In this document: positions 44,567-54,182 of the stretch, one piece after another
Position numbering within the stretch: the stretch's first letter is position 1
Layout: every line of letters begins with the position of its first letter
Assembly: GCA_963770035.1 (NCBI GenBank)
Contig: CAVYON010000015.1
Coordinates: forward strand, 1-64,000
Length of the DNA: 64,000 nt
Direction of reading: 5' to 3'
DNA from: Roseiarcus sp963770035
Lineage (GTDB): Bacteria > Pseudomonadota > Alphaproteobacteria > Rhizobiales > Beijerinckiaceae
Position numbers and translations under genes: made by a program
Notes under the pieces: model-generated
Databases searched by the model: none
Told to the model about the DNA's origin: nothing
What the model saw: only the letters and a program-made list of their open reading frames with translations

Positions 44567-45874
44567 ATGGCCGATCTGCGCACGACCTTTCTCGGCATCA
44601 AGTCGCCCAATCCGTTCTGGCTCGCCTCGGCCCCGCCGACCGACCGCAAGGTCAATGTCGAGCGCGCGTTCCGCGCCGGCTGGGGCGGCGTCGTCTGGAA
44701 GACGCTTGGCGAAGCCGGGCCGCCGGTGGTCAACGTGTCAGGCGCGCGCTACGGCGCGATTCACGGGCCGGACCGGCGCCTGCTGGCGCTCAACAACATC
44801 GAGCTCATTACCGACCGCGACCTCGAGATCAATCTGCAGGAGATCAAGGAGGTCAAGCGAGCCTGGCCCGACCGGGCGCTGGTCGTCTCGCTGATGGTGC
44901 CCTGCGACGAGGAGTCGTGGAAAGCGATCCTCGCCCGGGTCGAGGAGACCGAATGCGACGGCGTCGAGCTCAATTTCGGCTGTCCGCACGGCATGTCGGA
45001 ACGCGGCATGGGCTCGGCGGTCGGTCAGGTGCCCGAATATGTCGAGATGGTCGCGCGCTGGTGCAAGGCGCACACCCGTATGCCGGTGATCGTCAAGCTG
45101 ACACCGAACATCGCCGACATCCGCCAGCCGGCGCGGGCGGCTAAGAAGGGCGGCGCCGACGCGGTGTCGCTGATCAACACGATCAACTCGATCATGGGAA
45201 TCGATCTCGACGCGATGACGCCCATGGACGCGATCGACGGCATGGGCACGCATGGCGGCATGTGCGGCCCGGCGGTGAAGCCGATCGCCCTCGCCATGGT
45301 CGCCGAAATCGCCCGCGATCCCGGACTTGCCGGCCTGCCGATCTCGGCGATCGGCGGCGTCACCACATGGCGGGACGCCGCCGAATACATCGCGCTCGGC
45401 GCCGGCACGGTGCAGGTCTGCACCGCGGCGATGACCTACGGCTTCAGGATCGTCGAAGAGATGGCCTCCGGGCTCGCGGCCTACATGGACCGCAAGGGTT
45501 TCGCATCGCTCGACGATTTCCGCGGTCACGCCGTGCGCTCGGTCACCGACTGGCAGCACCTGAACCTGAACTATGTCGCCAAGGCCCACATCCGCCAAGA
45601 CCTCTGCATCCAATGCGGCCGCTGCCACATCGTCTGCGAGGACACATCGCACCAGGCGATCTTCGCCAAGATCGACGGCGGTCGCAGATTCGAGGTCAAC
45701 GAGGCCGAATGCGTCGGCTGCAACCTATGCGTGCTCGTCTGCCCGGTCGAGGGCTGCATCACCCTCGACCGCAGGACTGAGGGCGTCGATCCGCGCACCG
45801 GCCTCCCGTACGACCGCCCGCCGCTGCCGTGGACCGCGCACCCCAACAACCCGGCGGTAAAGGCGGCGGAGTGA
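44567..45874 (+). CDS. preA: NAD-dependent dihydropyrimidine dehydrogenase, subunit PreA
   Basis: 435 residues. FMN-binding dihydroorotate dehydrogenase-like barrel with the active-site Cys in ELNFGCPHGMSERGMG, VKLTPNIADI and SAIGGVTTWRDAAEYI. C-terminal ferredoxin domain with two 4Fe-4S motifs (CIQCGRCHIVC and CVGCNLCVLVCPVEGC). It reduces uracil/thymine to dihydropyrimidines, the first step of the reductive pathway. The later enzymes (hydantoinase, ureidopropionase) are not in the window. Confidence 0.94.
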   Translation: MADLRTTFLGIKSPNPFWLASAPPTDRKVNVERAFRAGWGGVVWKTLGEAGPPVVNVSGARYGAIHGPDRRLLALNNIELITDRDLEINLQEIKEVKRAWPDRALVVSLMVPCDEESWKAILARVEETECDGVELNFGCPHGMSERGMGSAVGQVPEYVEMVARWCKAHTRMPVIVKLTPNIADIRQPARAAKKGGADAVSLINTINSIMGIDLDAMTPMDAIDGMGTHGGMCGPAVKPIALAMVAEIARDPGLAGLPISAIGGVTTWRDAAEYIALGAGTVQVCTAAMTYGFRIVEEMASGLAAYMDRKGFASLDDFRGHAVRSVTDWQHLNLNYVAKAHIRQDLCIQCGRCHIVCEDTSHQAIFAKIDGGRRFEVNEAECVGCNLCVLVCPVEGCITLDRRTEGVDPRTGLPYDRPPLPWTAHPNNPAVKAAE

Positions 45875-45972
45875 CGGCGCCAATTCCCTCCCCTTTGCGA
45901 AGCGGGCCATGCACAGAGGTTCGGCGCTTTTCGAAAGGGGTAGGGACGCGTTACTCGTCGCCGTGCGGCTCT

Positions 45973-46689
45973 TTACTCTTCGCTGTACGGCTCTTTCTCC
46001 TTGGGCTTGCCGAACACCGCCTCGACGTCGATGCGCTCCTCGACCGGCTTCGGCTTCGGCGCGCCGAACACTTCGAGCTGGCTTGTGGGGGCAGGCGCCG
46101 GTTTGGCGGTCGTGACCTCGGCCGGGACCAGAGTTTGCCCGCCGGGCTCCTCCACTTTCGGCCGGTCCTTGGCGGCGCGGTTGACCTCGAAGTCGAGATC
46201 GATCTGCGAGCAAAGGCCTAGCGTCACCGGGTCCATCGGCTGAAGATTGGGGGAGTTCCAGTGGGTGCGCTCACGGATCGCCTGCAGCGTGTGCTTGGTC
46301 GTGCCGACGAGGCGCATGATTTGCGCATCCTTAAGCTCCGGGTGATTGCGCAGGAGCCACAGCACGGCGTTCGGGCGATCCTGCCGGCGCGACAGCGGCG
46401 TATAGCGCGCGCCACGCGACTTCTTGAACTCCGGCGTGCGGACCTTCGACACCGACAGGTGCAGACTATGGTTCTGGTCTCGCTCGGCGGCAGCGATCTC
46501 CTCGCGGGTGAGCTGACCGGTCGAAATCGGATCGTAGCCCTTGATGCCGGTCGCCACCTCGCCGTCGGCGATGCCCTTGACCTCGAGCGGATGCAGTTTG
46601 CAGAATTCCGCGATCTGATCGAAGGTCAAGGAGGTGTTCTCGACCAGCCAGACGGCGGTCGCTTTCGGCATCAGCGGCGCGTCGCTCAT
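45973..46689 (-). CDS. trcR: DUF1013 family regulator (TrcR-like)
   Basis: 238 residues from the ATG at 46689. Highly conserved alphaproteobacterial pattern: MPKATAVWLVENTSLTFDQIAEFCKLHPLEVKGIADGEVATGIKGYDPISTGQLTREEI, followed by DRPNAVLWLLRNHPELKDAQIMRLVGTTKHTLQAIRERTHWNS with HTH character. The Pro/Lys-rich C-terminus is variable. The family is annotated as a cell-cycle transcriptional regulator, TrcR. It is present almost throughout the class, supporting the taxonomic call. Confidence 0.85.
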   Translation of the reverse strand: MSDAPLMPKATAVWLVENTSLTFDQIAEFCKLHPLEVKGIADGEVATGIKGYDPISTGQLTREEIAAAERDQNHSLHLSVSKVRTPEFKKSRGARYTPLSRRQDRPNAVLWLLRNHPELKDAQIMRLVGTTKHTLQAIRERTHWNSPNLQPMDPVTLGLCSQIDLDFEVNRAAKDRPKVEEPGGQTLVPAEVTTAKPAPAPTSQLEVFGAPKPKPVEERIDVEAVFGKPKEKEPYSEE

Positions 46690-46936
46690 TTCGGCTTGCT
46701 CCTTTGTGATCATGGGCCGCACGGGTCCGGTCGCTGCCCGGAGGAGGCGCAGCCTCAAAAACAAAAACTCGAGGGGGATGCCTCCTTATAGGCGCCGCGG
46801 GCCGCAATTGCAATCGCGGGCTCGAGTTCAGCCTCAATCTGGCGCTCGATAGATTGCGGGCCATGCGTCGGCTCCCAATTCGAGGAACCTTACGCCGCCT
46901 CGCAAGTTGCGACGAGGACAAGAAGGAGGATCTCGA

Positions 46937-47194
46937 ATGAAACTCACGTTACTCGGCGCCGCCTTCGCCCTGGGGGCGGCTTGGCTGACTGGTTCCGGGC
47001 CGGCCGAAGCCAAGGGCTGCCTCAAGGGCGCGCTCGTCGGCGGCGTCGCCGGCCACTACGCCGGCCATCACGCAGTCCTCGGCGCCCTCGGCGGCTGCGT
47101 TGTCGGCCATCACATGGCCAACGAGAAGCAGAAGAATAACGCTGCGGCTGCGGCTCAGAATGAGCATCCTGCTGCGCAACCCAATAACCAGTGA
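46937..47194 (+). CDS. Small exported glycine-zipper-like protein
   Basis: 85 residues with an AGGAGGA site. Signal peptide MKLTLLGAAFALGAAWLTGSGPAEA, then a mature part with glycine-zipper spacing (GALVGGVAGHYAGHHAVLGALGGCVVGHH), and a charged, Gln/Asn-rich tail. Similar small proteins are common in Rhizobiales envelopes. Function unknown. Confidence 0.7.
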   Translation: MKLTLLGAAFALGAAWLTGSGPAEAKGCLKGALVGGVAGHYAGHHAVLGALGGCVVGHHMANEKQKNNAAAAAQNEHPAAQPNNQ

Positions 47195-47202
47195 CCCATC
47201 GC

Positions 47203-48264
47203 TCACGCCTTGTTGTTCAGGGCCCGCTCCGATTTCGGATCGAGGGGCCAGCGCGGCCGAGCGGCGACATCGAGCGAGTCGGTCCGGCCAAGTCGCAGCC
47301 GCTCAACGCCAGCCCAGGCGATCATCGCCCCATTGTCGGTGCAGAGTTTCTGCGGCGGGGCCACCATCGGCAAGCCCGCCTCGGCGCAGAACCGCATGAG
47401 CGCGCCGCGGATCGCCAGATTGGCCCCGACGCCGCCGGCAACGACCACCGCACGGGGGGCCACGCCAAGACGCTCGCGAAAGCGCTTGAGGCCGACTCGC
47501 ATCCGGTCCTCGACCACATCGACGACGGCCGCCTGGAACGACGCGCAAAGGTCGGCGACATCCTGGGCGGTCAACGGCGCCGCGTGCTCGGCGGCGGACC
47601 GGACCGCCGTCTTGAGGCCGGAAAGCGAGAAGTCCGCGTTCGGCCGCCCCATCATTGGGCGGCGCAGGGGGAAACGATCCGGATCCCCGCTCCTCGCCGC
47701 GGCCTCAACCGAGGGGCCGCCGGGATAAGGAAGGCCCAGCAGCTTGGCCGTCTTGTCGAACGCCTCGCCGATCGCATCGTCCATGGTCGCCCCGAGACGA
47801 TCGTACTCGCCGACGCCCCTGACGGCGAGGATCTGGGTATGACCGCCGGAAGCCAGGAGGATCAGGTAGGGAAACGCGACATCCGCCATGAGGCGCGCTG
47901 TGAGCGCATGCGCCTCGAGGTGGTTGACCGCGATCAATGGCCTGCCGGTCGCCAACGCAATCCCCTTGCCAGCCATCAGGCCGACCAGGACCCCGCCGAT
48001 CAAGCCCGGCCCCGCGGCCGCCGCCACGCCGTCAAGGTCTTTGGCCGCGACGCCGGCCCTCGCTAGCGCGCGAGCGATCAGCATGTCCACAATCTCGACA
48101 TGGGCGCGGGCCGCGATTTCCGGCACCACGCCTCCGTAAGCTGCGTGCACGGCGATCTGGCTCATCACTTCGTCGGACAGAATCTCGCCCCTGCCCTCCG
48201 GCGTCAGCCGCACGACCGCGGCCGCCGTTTCGTCGCACGTGGTCTCGATGCCCAGAACCTGCAT
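47203..48264 (-). CDS. tsaD: tRNA N6-adenosine threonylcarbamoyltransferase TsaD
   Basis: 353 residues from 48264 (MQVLGIETTCDETAAAVVRL), the canonical start. The longer frame adds 73 unlikely residues. It transfers threonylcarbamoyl to A37 of ANN-decoding tRNAs together with TsaB, TsaE and TsaC. Metal-binding HxxxH in VNHLEAHALTA, ASGGHTQIL, and the Kae1/ASKHA fold motifs are visible. In related genomes it is commonly divergent from hemC. Here a different gene follows. Confidence 0.95.
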   Translation of the reverse strand: MQVLGIETTCDETAAAVVRLTPEGRGEILSDEVMSQIAVHAAYGGVVPEIAARAHVEIVDMLIARALARAGVAAKDLDGVAAAAGPGLIGGVLVGLMAGKGIALATGRPLIAVNHLEAHALTARLMADVAFPYLILLASGGHTQILAVRGVGEYDRLGATMDDAIGEAFDKTAKLLGLPYPGGPSVEAAARSGDPDRFPLRRPMMGRPNADFSLSGLKTAVRSAAEHAAPLTAQDVADLCASFQAAVVDVVEDRMRVGLKRFRERLGVAPRAVVVAGGVGANLAIRGALMRFCAEAGLPMVAPPQKLCTDNGAMIAWAGVERLRLGRTDSLDVAARPRWPLDPKSERALNNKA

Positions 48265-48437
48265 TGGATATTGTGTCTCCACGACCGCCTGACGCCTGCC
48301 GCTCAGTTCCGCCCATAACCCGAACCCGGCGGCGAGGGAACCGGCGGCCGCGCGCGCCGTTGAGGCAAGCGTCGATTCGTCGCCTGTCGCAGCAGGGCGT
48401 CCCGTGCTATCGGAACGAGTGGTGGAGGCCGACCACA

Positions 48438-49256
48438 TTGACCAGCATCGGGTCAAACGAAATTCGGGTCCTCGTTCAGCCACGCCCGGCGCCTGGCTCG
48501 CCGGCGCGCAGCGTTCCCGCCGCTGTGTTCAAGAAGCTGTTCGACGCCGTGTATGCGGCGTTGATGGCGGCTGACCGGGAGGTCCACCCGAAGTCTGCCT
48601 CAAGCGCCTTCCTCATCAGTTATTTGACCGTAACTCCGTGCGAATTCGGCCTTCTCGAAATGGTCATGACGGGAGGGCCGGGGGCCGTTTCGTTGTTCCG
48701 CCGCTGCGCCGGCCGCCTTTATCGAAGCGATTATCAGATTCTTCTGCACCACCGTCGCCTGATGCGCCCGTTCCAGCGCATCGCAGCCGCTCTCGACCAG
48801 GGCTTCGTCGTGCTGGTCCGCTACCATGACACCGAGCTTCCGCTCGACGATTTTTTCCGCCGTCAGGTCGGTCGCGTCGGCCTCGCCAACGAGGCGCCGC
48901 CCCTGACGGACACCTGGTTTGCCGGCCACCTCGTCAGTTCGTTCGACGGGCGGCTTGAGACAATCGACTATCGCGGCGCGGTGTGGACAGCAGGTCTCAC
49001 CTTGGCGGGCGGCGAAACGCAGATCGAATGCGTGTTTGATAAGTCGATCGGGGAGGACTCTTTGAACCCGTTCGGCAACAAAGACGTTTCGGTCACTGGA
49101 AGGGCCATATTTACAGGGGATAGTCCACTTCCTGAACGCGTCGAGGTGATGACGGTTGAGGAACGGCGACGAGCGACCGCCGCGGTGACTATACAAGGGG
49201 CTCTCGCTCCGGTTGAGATCGGAGATCTGGAAGATGGCCTTGATTATTTCCACTAG
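48438..49256 (+). CDS. Hypothetical protein paired with a PIN-domain gene
   Basis: About 272 residues from a TTG at 48438 (GGTGGAGG site). No earlier start fits, because the frame upstream is antisense to tsaD. No family was recognised. It has a mixed alpha/beta composition without signal or membrane helix. The stop overlaps the next gene by 23 bp, showing coupling to the PIN-domain gene. It could be the partner of that gene, but it is larger than typical antitoxins. Confidence 0.55.
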   Translation: MTSIGSNEIRVLVQPRPAPGSPARSVPAAVFKKLFDAVYAALMAADREVHPKSASSAFLISYLTVTPCEFGLLEMVMTGGPGAVSLFRRCAGRLYRSDYQILLHHRRLMRPFQRIAAALDQGFVVLVRYHDTELPLDDFFRRQVGRVGLANEAPPLTDTWFAGHLVSSFDGRLETIDYRGAVWTAGLTLAGGETQIECVFDKSIGEDSLNPFGNKDVSVTGRAIFTGDSPLPERVEVMTVEERRRATAAVTIQGALAPVEIGDLEDGLDYFH

Positions 49257-49845
49257 CGATAAGCACTTCCTGCATATCAACGTTCTGCTGCGCCACGCAA
49301 GCGGGCGGTCCGGCGAGGCGGAATCGGACATCGAGACGATCCTGACCGAGGCCGCGATCGGCAGGCGCCGCATCTGGGTCAACAGCCTTCTGTTCGCCGA
49401 ACTGAGGCCGTCAGCCTTTGTCGCCGGCCGCTTTTCCGCGCTCGCCGAGTTCACCCGCTACCTCCGGTCGATCGCCACCTTCGTGACGGCCGATCCGAAC
49501 ACGATGCTGCGCGCGGCGCGCCTGCGGGACGTGAAGTGGCGGCGGCCCGCGGCGTTGCGGGGTCCCGACGAACAGCCGCGGTTCCTTTCGCTGAGCGACG
49601 CGGTTCAACTCGCCTCGGCCCTTTGGGTCAAAGAGGCGGCCGGGGTCGCGGACCTCGAATTCCTTGCCTTCGAGGATTCCGGCCCCGAGCGGGCCGACGA
49701 TGGCGGCTGGCTGTCGCTCCTGCGACTGCAAGACTATGCCGGCGAATCGCCAAACGATACGGACGTTCTAGCCGCCCTGCGTCTGCCCCGCGCCGAACCC
49801 GTGCTCCATTCCCACGCGTTGCAACAGTCCGCCGCAGTCGGCTGA
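49234..49845 (+). CDS. PIN-domain-like protein with altered first acidic residue
   Basis: 203 residues starting inside the end of the preceding gene. The fold resembles a PIN ribonuclease: HFLHINVLLRHASG at the position of the usual LDxNVLL, E in SLLFAEL, and the late acidic motif FLSLSDAVQLASAL. The first catalytic Asp appears replaced by His (LHIN for LDIN), which could abolish metal binding. Possible toxin, degenerate toxin, or RNA-binding relic. Confidence 0.6.
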   Translation: MALIISTSDKHFLHINVLLRHASGRSGEAESDIETILTEAAIGRRRIWVNSLLFAELRPSAFVAGRFSALAEFTRYLRSIATFVTADPNTMLRAARLRDVKWRRPAALRGPDEQPRFLSLSDAVQLASALWVKEAAGVADLEFLAFEDSGPERADDGGWLSLLRLQDYAGESPNDTDVLAALRLPRAEPVLHSHALQQSAAVG

Positions 49846-49877
49846 TCCGGCAAGCGGCCTATCGCGACTGGCGCGAC

Positions 49878-51983
49878 TCATCGAGCGCCGAGTTCGATCG
49901 CCGGCGCAAGGATATTCTCGACTGCGTAGATCGAGCCCTTGCGGCTGTAATGGCCGTAATCGACCGCCAGCAGATCATCAGGAAGGTCACGGCCGACGAG
50001 GCGCCGGCATCCGTATGGCCCACAAAGCTTGCTCGCCTGCGACACATACGTCACCCCGGGCCCCCAATTCTTCGCGACGAGCGTCCTGTCGGTTTCGAGA
50101 GAATCCGGCCGGACGCCGACCCAGGAGAACTCCCGCGCCGCGCCCATTTCCAGAAGGTCCCGCCCTACCAGGATCGGCAGGATCGGCGCCCAGGTCGGGA
50201 CCTCCCCCGCAATCACGATCCAGCGGACGCCGTCCGTGTGCAGCTTGCGAGCGCCGGCGACCATCGCGTCGAGAAAGCCCGGATAGCGCCAGTTGGCCTC
50301 ATGATCGTATTGGCTGAAATAGCCGCCGACCACGAGCACGTCCGGCCTGATCTTCCTTATCCGCCGGAAGACGTAGTCGTTGATCGCCCGGCAACGCGGC
50401 GTCCCCGCGACGCCCTGGTCCATCGCGACGTTTTCGACCAGCGGGACGCAGAAGACCGCCGCCAAGGCCATCACGTTTGCGCGATCGCCGAATGTCCGGG
50501 TGAGGCCGGCGAAGAGATGCGCCGCATGCAAATCGCCAACGACGAGGATGGTCGGCTTGGTCGGGTCCTCGATGACGCCGCAGCGATGGTCCTCGAAGAA
50601 TCGGGCAGCCCGCCGGCGTTCCTCCTCGAGCGGGTATGCACGGTCGTCGCGCTGGTAGAAGCAATCCATCAGACGCTGCCCCTCGGCGCCGTTGACGCTG
50701 AAGTCGAACACCTGCGTCACCAGCGGCGGAAAGCGGCCGGGAAAGCCCTTTGAATCGTAGGTCACGCGGCCGACGACCCCGGTTGCTGCAAGCGCGGCGA
50801 CGAGTTCGAGCGCGAGCGCATAGGGATGGCGGCGGAAGAGCGCCGCCGACGGCGCCTCGACGAACCGATAGGTGAAGGCGGCGAGACCGATCGCCACGAC
50901 GGCGAGGGCGAACATCATTGCGGGCGTCGGAATGACTCCCGGCCAGGTGTGGGCGAAGGCGAATAATGGCCAGTGCCAAAGATAGAGCGGATAGGAAATG
51001 ACGCCAAAGAACCCGGCGACGCGGTTGCCGAGCGCAATGTCCCCGAGCCAGGAGCGCGGGCTTGCGATCACTAGCACGCATCCAAAGGTCGGAATGGCCG
51101 CGCGCCAGCCGGGGAAGGGTTGAGCTTCGCTCAGGGTGAGGTAACCGATCAGGATCAGCGTCACGCCCATCGCCGCACCCAGGTTGGACGGGGCGCGCGA
51201 CGGATAAGGCAACGCGCGCAGCCAGAACACCTCCCGGTAGGCCAGCAGCGCGCCGAGCGCGAGTTCCCAGCCGCGGGTCCAAGGCAGATAGAAGGCGCCG
51301 ATGGGATCGACCGGCGTCAGAAGGACGCAATAGCCGAAGGACGCGAAGAAAATCACGAAGATCGCGATCGGCAAGGAGCGTGGGGCCATGCGGTGCAAGG
51401 CTGAAACCAGCACCGACCAGACGAGGTAGAACTGCTCCTCGATGCTGAGCGACCACAAGTGAAGAAGCGGCTTCGTCGCCGAATCGGTGGCGAAATAGCC
51501 CCCGACCCCCGCGAGCCTGAGGAGCCAGAAATTGACGGTGAAATAGGAGTTGCCCAGCAGGCCGCCGCCGATGTCGCGAAACTGGATTGGCGCGGCGCGA
51601 AACCAGCCGACGACCCAGACGGTGGCCGCCACGATGAGGAGCGCCGGGAGGATGCGTCGGGCGCGTTTGGCGTAGAACATTGCCAGCGAGAAATGCCCGA
51701 CGGCGCATTCCGACAAGATGATGCGCGAAATCAGAAAACCCGAGATGACGAAGAACACGTCGACCCCACAGAAGCCGCCGGGAAGTAGCGCGCGGTCGGC
51801 GTGGAAGAGGACCACCCCAACGACCGCGAGCGCACGCAGACCGTTGATATCCTTCCTGAAATCGAGATCGCGCCGGCGTCTCGCCGCGGCGAGGTCGGGC
51901 GTGTCGAGGGCTTGATCCAACGCGGGTTCCCATGGGCTTTGGGCGAAAGCGAGACCGGTAAAGCCCAATACGGCGCTTCGCAA
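49878..51983 (-). CDS. Acyltransferase 3 - SGNH fusion (OafA/YrhL type)
   Basis: 701 residues. Membrane acyltransferase domain (about 40-400, ten or so helices) with family motifs FRKDINGLRALAVVGVVLFHA, GFCGVDVFFVISGFLI, RRILPALL and LWSLSIEEQFYLVW. The C-terminal SGNH-like extracytoplasmic domain follows (about 450-700). These proteins O-acetylate surface glycans. The usual GDSH nucleophile box reads GDLH (Ser to Leu), while the late DxxH (VDYGHYS) is kept, so the SGNH half may not be catalytic. The gene runs against the haem genes and ends 33 bp from the PIN gene. Confidence 0.88.
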   Translation of the reverse strand: MRSAVLGFTGLAFAQSPWEPALDQALDTPDLAAARRRRDLDFRKDINGLRALAVVGVVLFHADRALLPGGFCGVDVFFVISGFLISRIILSECAVGHFSLAMFYAKRARRILPALLIVAATVWVVGWFRAAPIQFRDIGGGLLGNSYFTVNFWLLRLAGVGGYFATDSATKPLLHLWSLSIEEQFYLVWSVLVSALHRMAPRSLPIAIFVIFFASFGYCVLLTPVDPIGAFYLPWTRGWELALGALLAYREVFWLRALPYPSRAPSNLGAAMGVTLILIGYLTLSEAQPFPGWRAAIPTFGCVLVIASPRSWLGDIALGNRVAGFFGVISYPLYLWHWPLFAFAHTWPGVIPTPAMMFALAVVAIGLAAFTYRFVEAPSAALFRRHPYALALELVAALAATGVVGRVTYDSKGFPGRFPPLVTQVFDFSVNGAEGQRLMDCFYQRDDRAYPLEEERRRAARFFEDHRCGVIEDPTKPTILVVGDLHAAHLFAGLTRTFGDRANVMALAAVFCVPLVENVAMDQGVAGTPRCRAINDYVFRRIRKIRPDVLVVGGYFSQYDHEANWRYPGFLDAMVAGARKLHTDGVRWIVIAGEVPTWAPILPILVGRDLLEMGAAREFSWVGVRPDSLETDRTLVAKNWGPGVTYVSQASKLCGPYGCRRLVGRDLPDDLLAVDYGHYSRKGSIYAVENILAPAIELGAR

Positions 51984-52016
51984 GCCGTGCTTGCGGGACC
52001 GGGCGCGCGACCGCTA

Positions 52017-52773
52017 ATGCCGGTCATGCCGAACGCGGACCCGAAGAAACCTCGAGCAGCACTTTTCCGCGCGCGGAACGATGCGGCGCGAAGCGCCTCT
52101 CGGCTTCGCCGACTCGGGTTTTCGGTCGCTTGCCTGCCCGCAATCGAGATCGCTCCTTTGGCCTTCAGACCAGCAAGGAAGCGTTATGACGCGGTGGTCG
52201 CCACGAGCGACAAGGCGTTTGTCGCCGATGTGTCCGTCGATCGCGCCTCGCCGCTCTATGTCGTCGGTGCGCGGACGGCGCGCGCAGCAGAAGCGCGCGG
52301 CTGGCGGCTCGCCGCGCCATCCGCGACCAACTCGCGGCGGCTGGCCGAGATCCTCAAAAGCGCAATGCCTCGCGACGCCGCCGTGCTCTACCTCGCAGGG
52401 CGCGATCGGAAGCCGGCGATCGAGGCGGCCTTCGCGGACACGGAATCGTTCGAACTTGCCGAGGTCTATGCGGCTGCGCCGCGACAAAGCTGGAGTTCGG
52501 CCGAGATCCGAGCGCTCGAGTTCGTGCAAGTTCGCGCTTCATTATTCGCGCCGGTCGGCCGCGCTCGCCATGGACCTCGCCAGCGCGGGAGGCGCGGCCG
52601 CACATTTCCGCCTGATGACGCATGTCTGCCTGTCGGACGACGTCGCAGAGCCGCTGATCGCGTCTGGAACCGCTAGCGTCCATGTCGCCGCGCGACCGGA
52701 CGAGGCGGCTCTGCTTGCGACCTTGAGGCAAGCCGCGGCGGTATTTTCATCGCAAGACCCCTCCCGTATATAG
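52017..52773 (+). CDS. hemD: Uroporphyrinogen-III synthase HemD (one frameshift)
   Basis: Starts at 52017 (or 52026). RAALFRARNDAARSASRLRRLGFSVACLPAIEIAPL and RYDAVVATSDKAFVADV are typical of HemD. Around 52515-52535 the frame shifts +1, and the protein continues as FALHYSRRSAALAMDLA to 52773. Corrected length is about 251 residues. It cyclises hydroxymethylbilane to uroporphyrinogen III. Followed 28 bp later by the mitofilin-like gene and hemY, as in many Rhizobiales. hemC is missing from its usual place upstream. Confidence 0.8.
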
Positions 52774-52801
52774 GGCCCGCGCAGGGCGAAGGACGCGAGC
52801 A

Positions 52802-54115
52802 ATGGTTGATGAAGAAAGCCAGCAAACCGTGTCGGGACCATTCGGCGGCGCGCCAAGCTATCGCGACAAGCGGCCGAACGACACGGTGATCGAGGGGGAA
52901 GTGACCCAGCCGGCGGCCCAAGCGGCCGCGACCGAGGTCCCGAATCGGGGACCAACCTCGCCCGAGAGCGAATCGGTCGGTGAGCCGGTGCCGCCGCTTC
53001 CGCCTCAGGCGAAGCCAATCGGCGCGGGGCGCGCGCTCGCTGCCGGCGCGCTCGGCGGCGCAGTCGTAGCGGCGCTCGCCACCGGAGGGTTTTACTTCTA
53101 TTCGCCCCAATCGGGCCTGACGAAGGTTGAGCAGAACCAACTCGCCGCGCTGGAGACCGAAACGAGCCACGACGGCGCAGCAATCGGCAGCCTCGACAAG
53201 CGTCTCGGCGCGCTCGAAGGCTCGAGCACGGACACCGCGCTCGCTGGAGTCGAAAAGCGGGTCGACGCGCTCGAGGCGAGCGCTGCGGCGTCCGGCGTCG
53301 CCGGCCTCGACAAGCGGATCGACGTCCTCGAGGCAGCGAACGCCGCCGAAGGTCGCAAGATCGACAGCGAGGCGCAGGCTATGCAGACCTTATCGGGCGA
53401 TATCAAGGTTCTGCGTGCAGACGTGGACGCAGCGCGTGGCGAGACCCCCTCGATTGCGGCGCGCGTTGCGAAGCTGGAAACCAGCTTATCCTTGGCCGAT
53501 CTCGCTGCGCTCTCCGGTCGGGTCGACAAAATTGAGAGCGTCCTCGCCGCGCCGAAGGTAGCGACCCGGGTCGCGCCGGAAAAACCGCCGGCGAGCGAAA
53601 ATCCGGCGGCGGTGGCGGTCGTAACGGACTCGGTCCGCGACAAGCTCGCATCGGGCTCTTCCTACGCCACGGAGATTGCCGCGCTCACCGCGCTCGGCGT
53701 CGAGCCGGCCCAACTCGCGCCGCTGAAGGCGCTCGCCGGCGGCGCGCCGACCAATAGCGCCCTCGCCGCGTCGTTCGCGGCGGTGCAGCCGAGGATTCTC
53801 GCCGCGGCGGAGCCTAAGGAACCGGGCGGGATCGGCGATCGTTTCCTCGCCCATCTCCGCGGCCTCGTCCAGGTTCGCTATCTCGGCGAAACCGCAGGCG
53901 GAGATCCGCGGGCGCTGGCCTCCCAGATCCTCGCAAGCCTCCGGCAGGGCGACCTCGCTGGCGCGCTCGCGGCTTTCGCCAGACTTCCCGACGCCTCGCG
54001 GCAGGCGGGCGCTGCCTGGGACGCCGAGGCCGAACGGAAACAAGCAGCGGTCGCCGCCATGCAGGCGATCCGCGAAGCCGCGGTCGCGCGGTTGGCTCAG
54101 GGCCCCAAGCCCTGA
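52802..54115 (+). CDS. Mitofilin-like inner-membrane protein (COG4223)
   Basis: 437 residues. Disordered acidic/Pro-rich N-terminus, one membrane helix (ALAAGALGGAVVAALATGGFYFY, about 78-100), long coiled-coil region (about 105-260; repeated SLDKRLGALE/EKRVDALE heptads), and a C-terminal helical domain related to mitofilin (LASGSSYATEIAALTALGVEPAQL, AEPKEPGGIGDRFLAHLRGLVQVR). Located in the haem operon of alphaproteobacteria. Mitochondrial homologues shape inner-membrane contact sites, so a membrane-organising role is inferred. Confidence 0.82.
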   Translation: MVDEESQQTVSGPFGGAPSYRDKRPNDTVIEGEVTQPAAQAAATEVPNRGPTSPESESVGEPVPPLPPQAKPIGAGRALAAGALGGAVVAALATGGFYFYSPQSGLTKVEQNQLAALETETSHDGAAIGSLDKRLGALEGSSTDTALAGVEKRVDALEASAAASGVAGLDKRIDVLEAANAAEGRKIDSEAQAMQTLSGDIKVLRADVDAARGETPSIAARVAKLETSLSLADLAALSGRVDKIESVLAAPKVATRVAPEKPPASENPAAVAVVTDSVRDKLASGSSYATEIAALTALGVEPAQLAPLKALAGGAPTNSALAASFAAVQPRILAAAEPKEPGGIGDRFLAHLRGLVQVRYLGETAGGDPRALASQILASLRQGDLAGALAAFARLPDASRQAGAAWDAEAERKQAAVAAMQAIREAAVARLAQGPKP

Positions 54116-54182
54116 GAACGTCGATCGAATCGCGGCGCCCTGGCAGGGGGCCGGCGCGCCGGGACAGAAAGTCGGAGACGTC

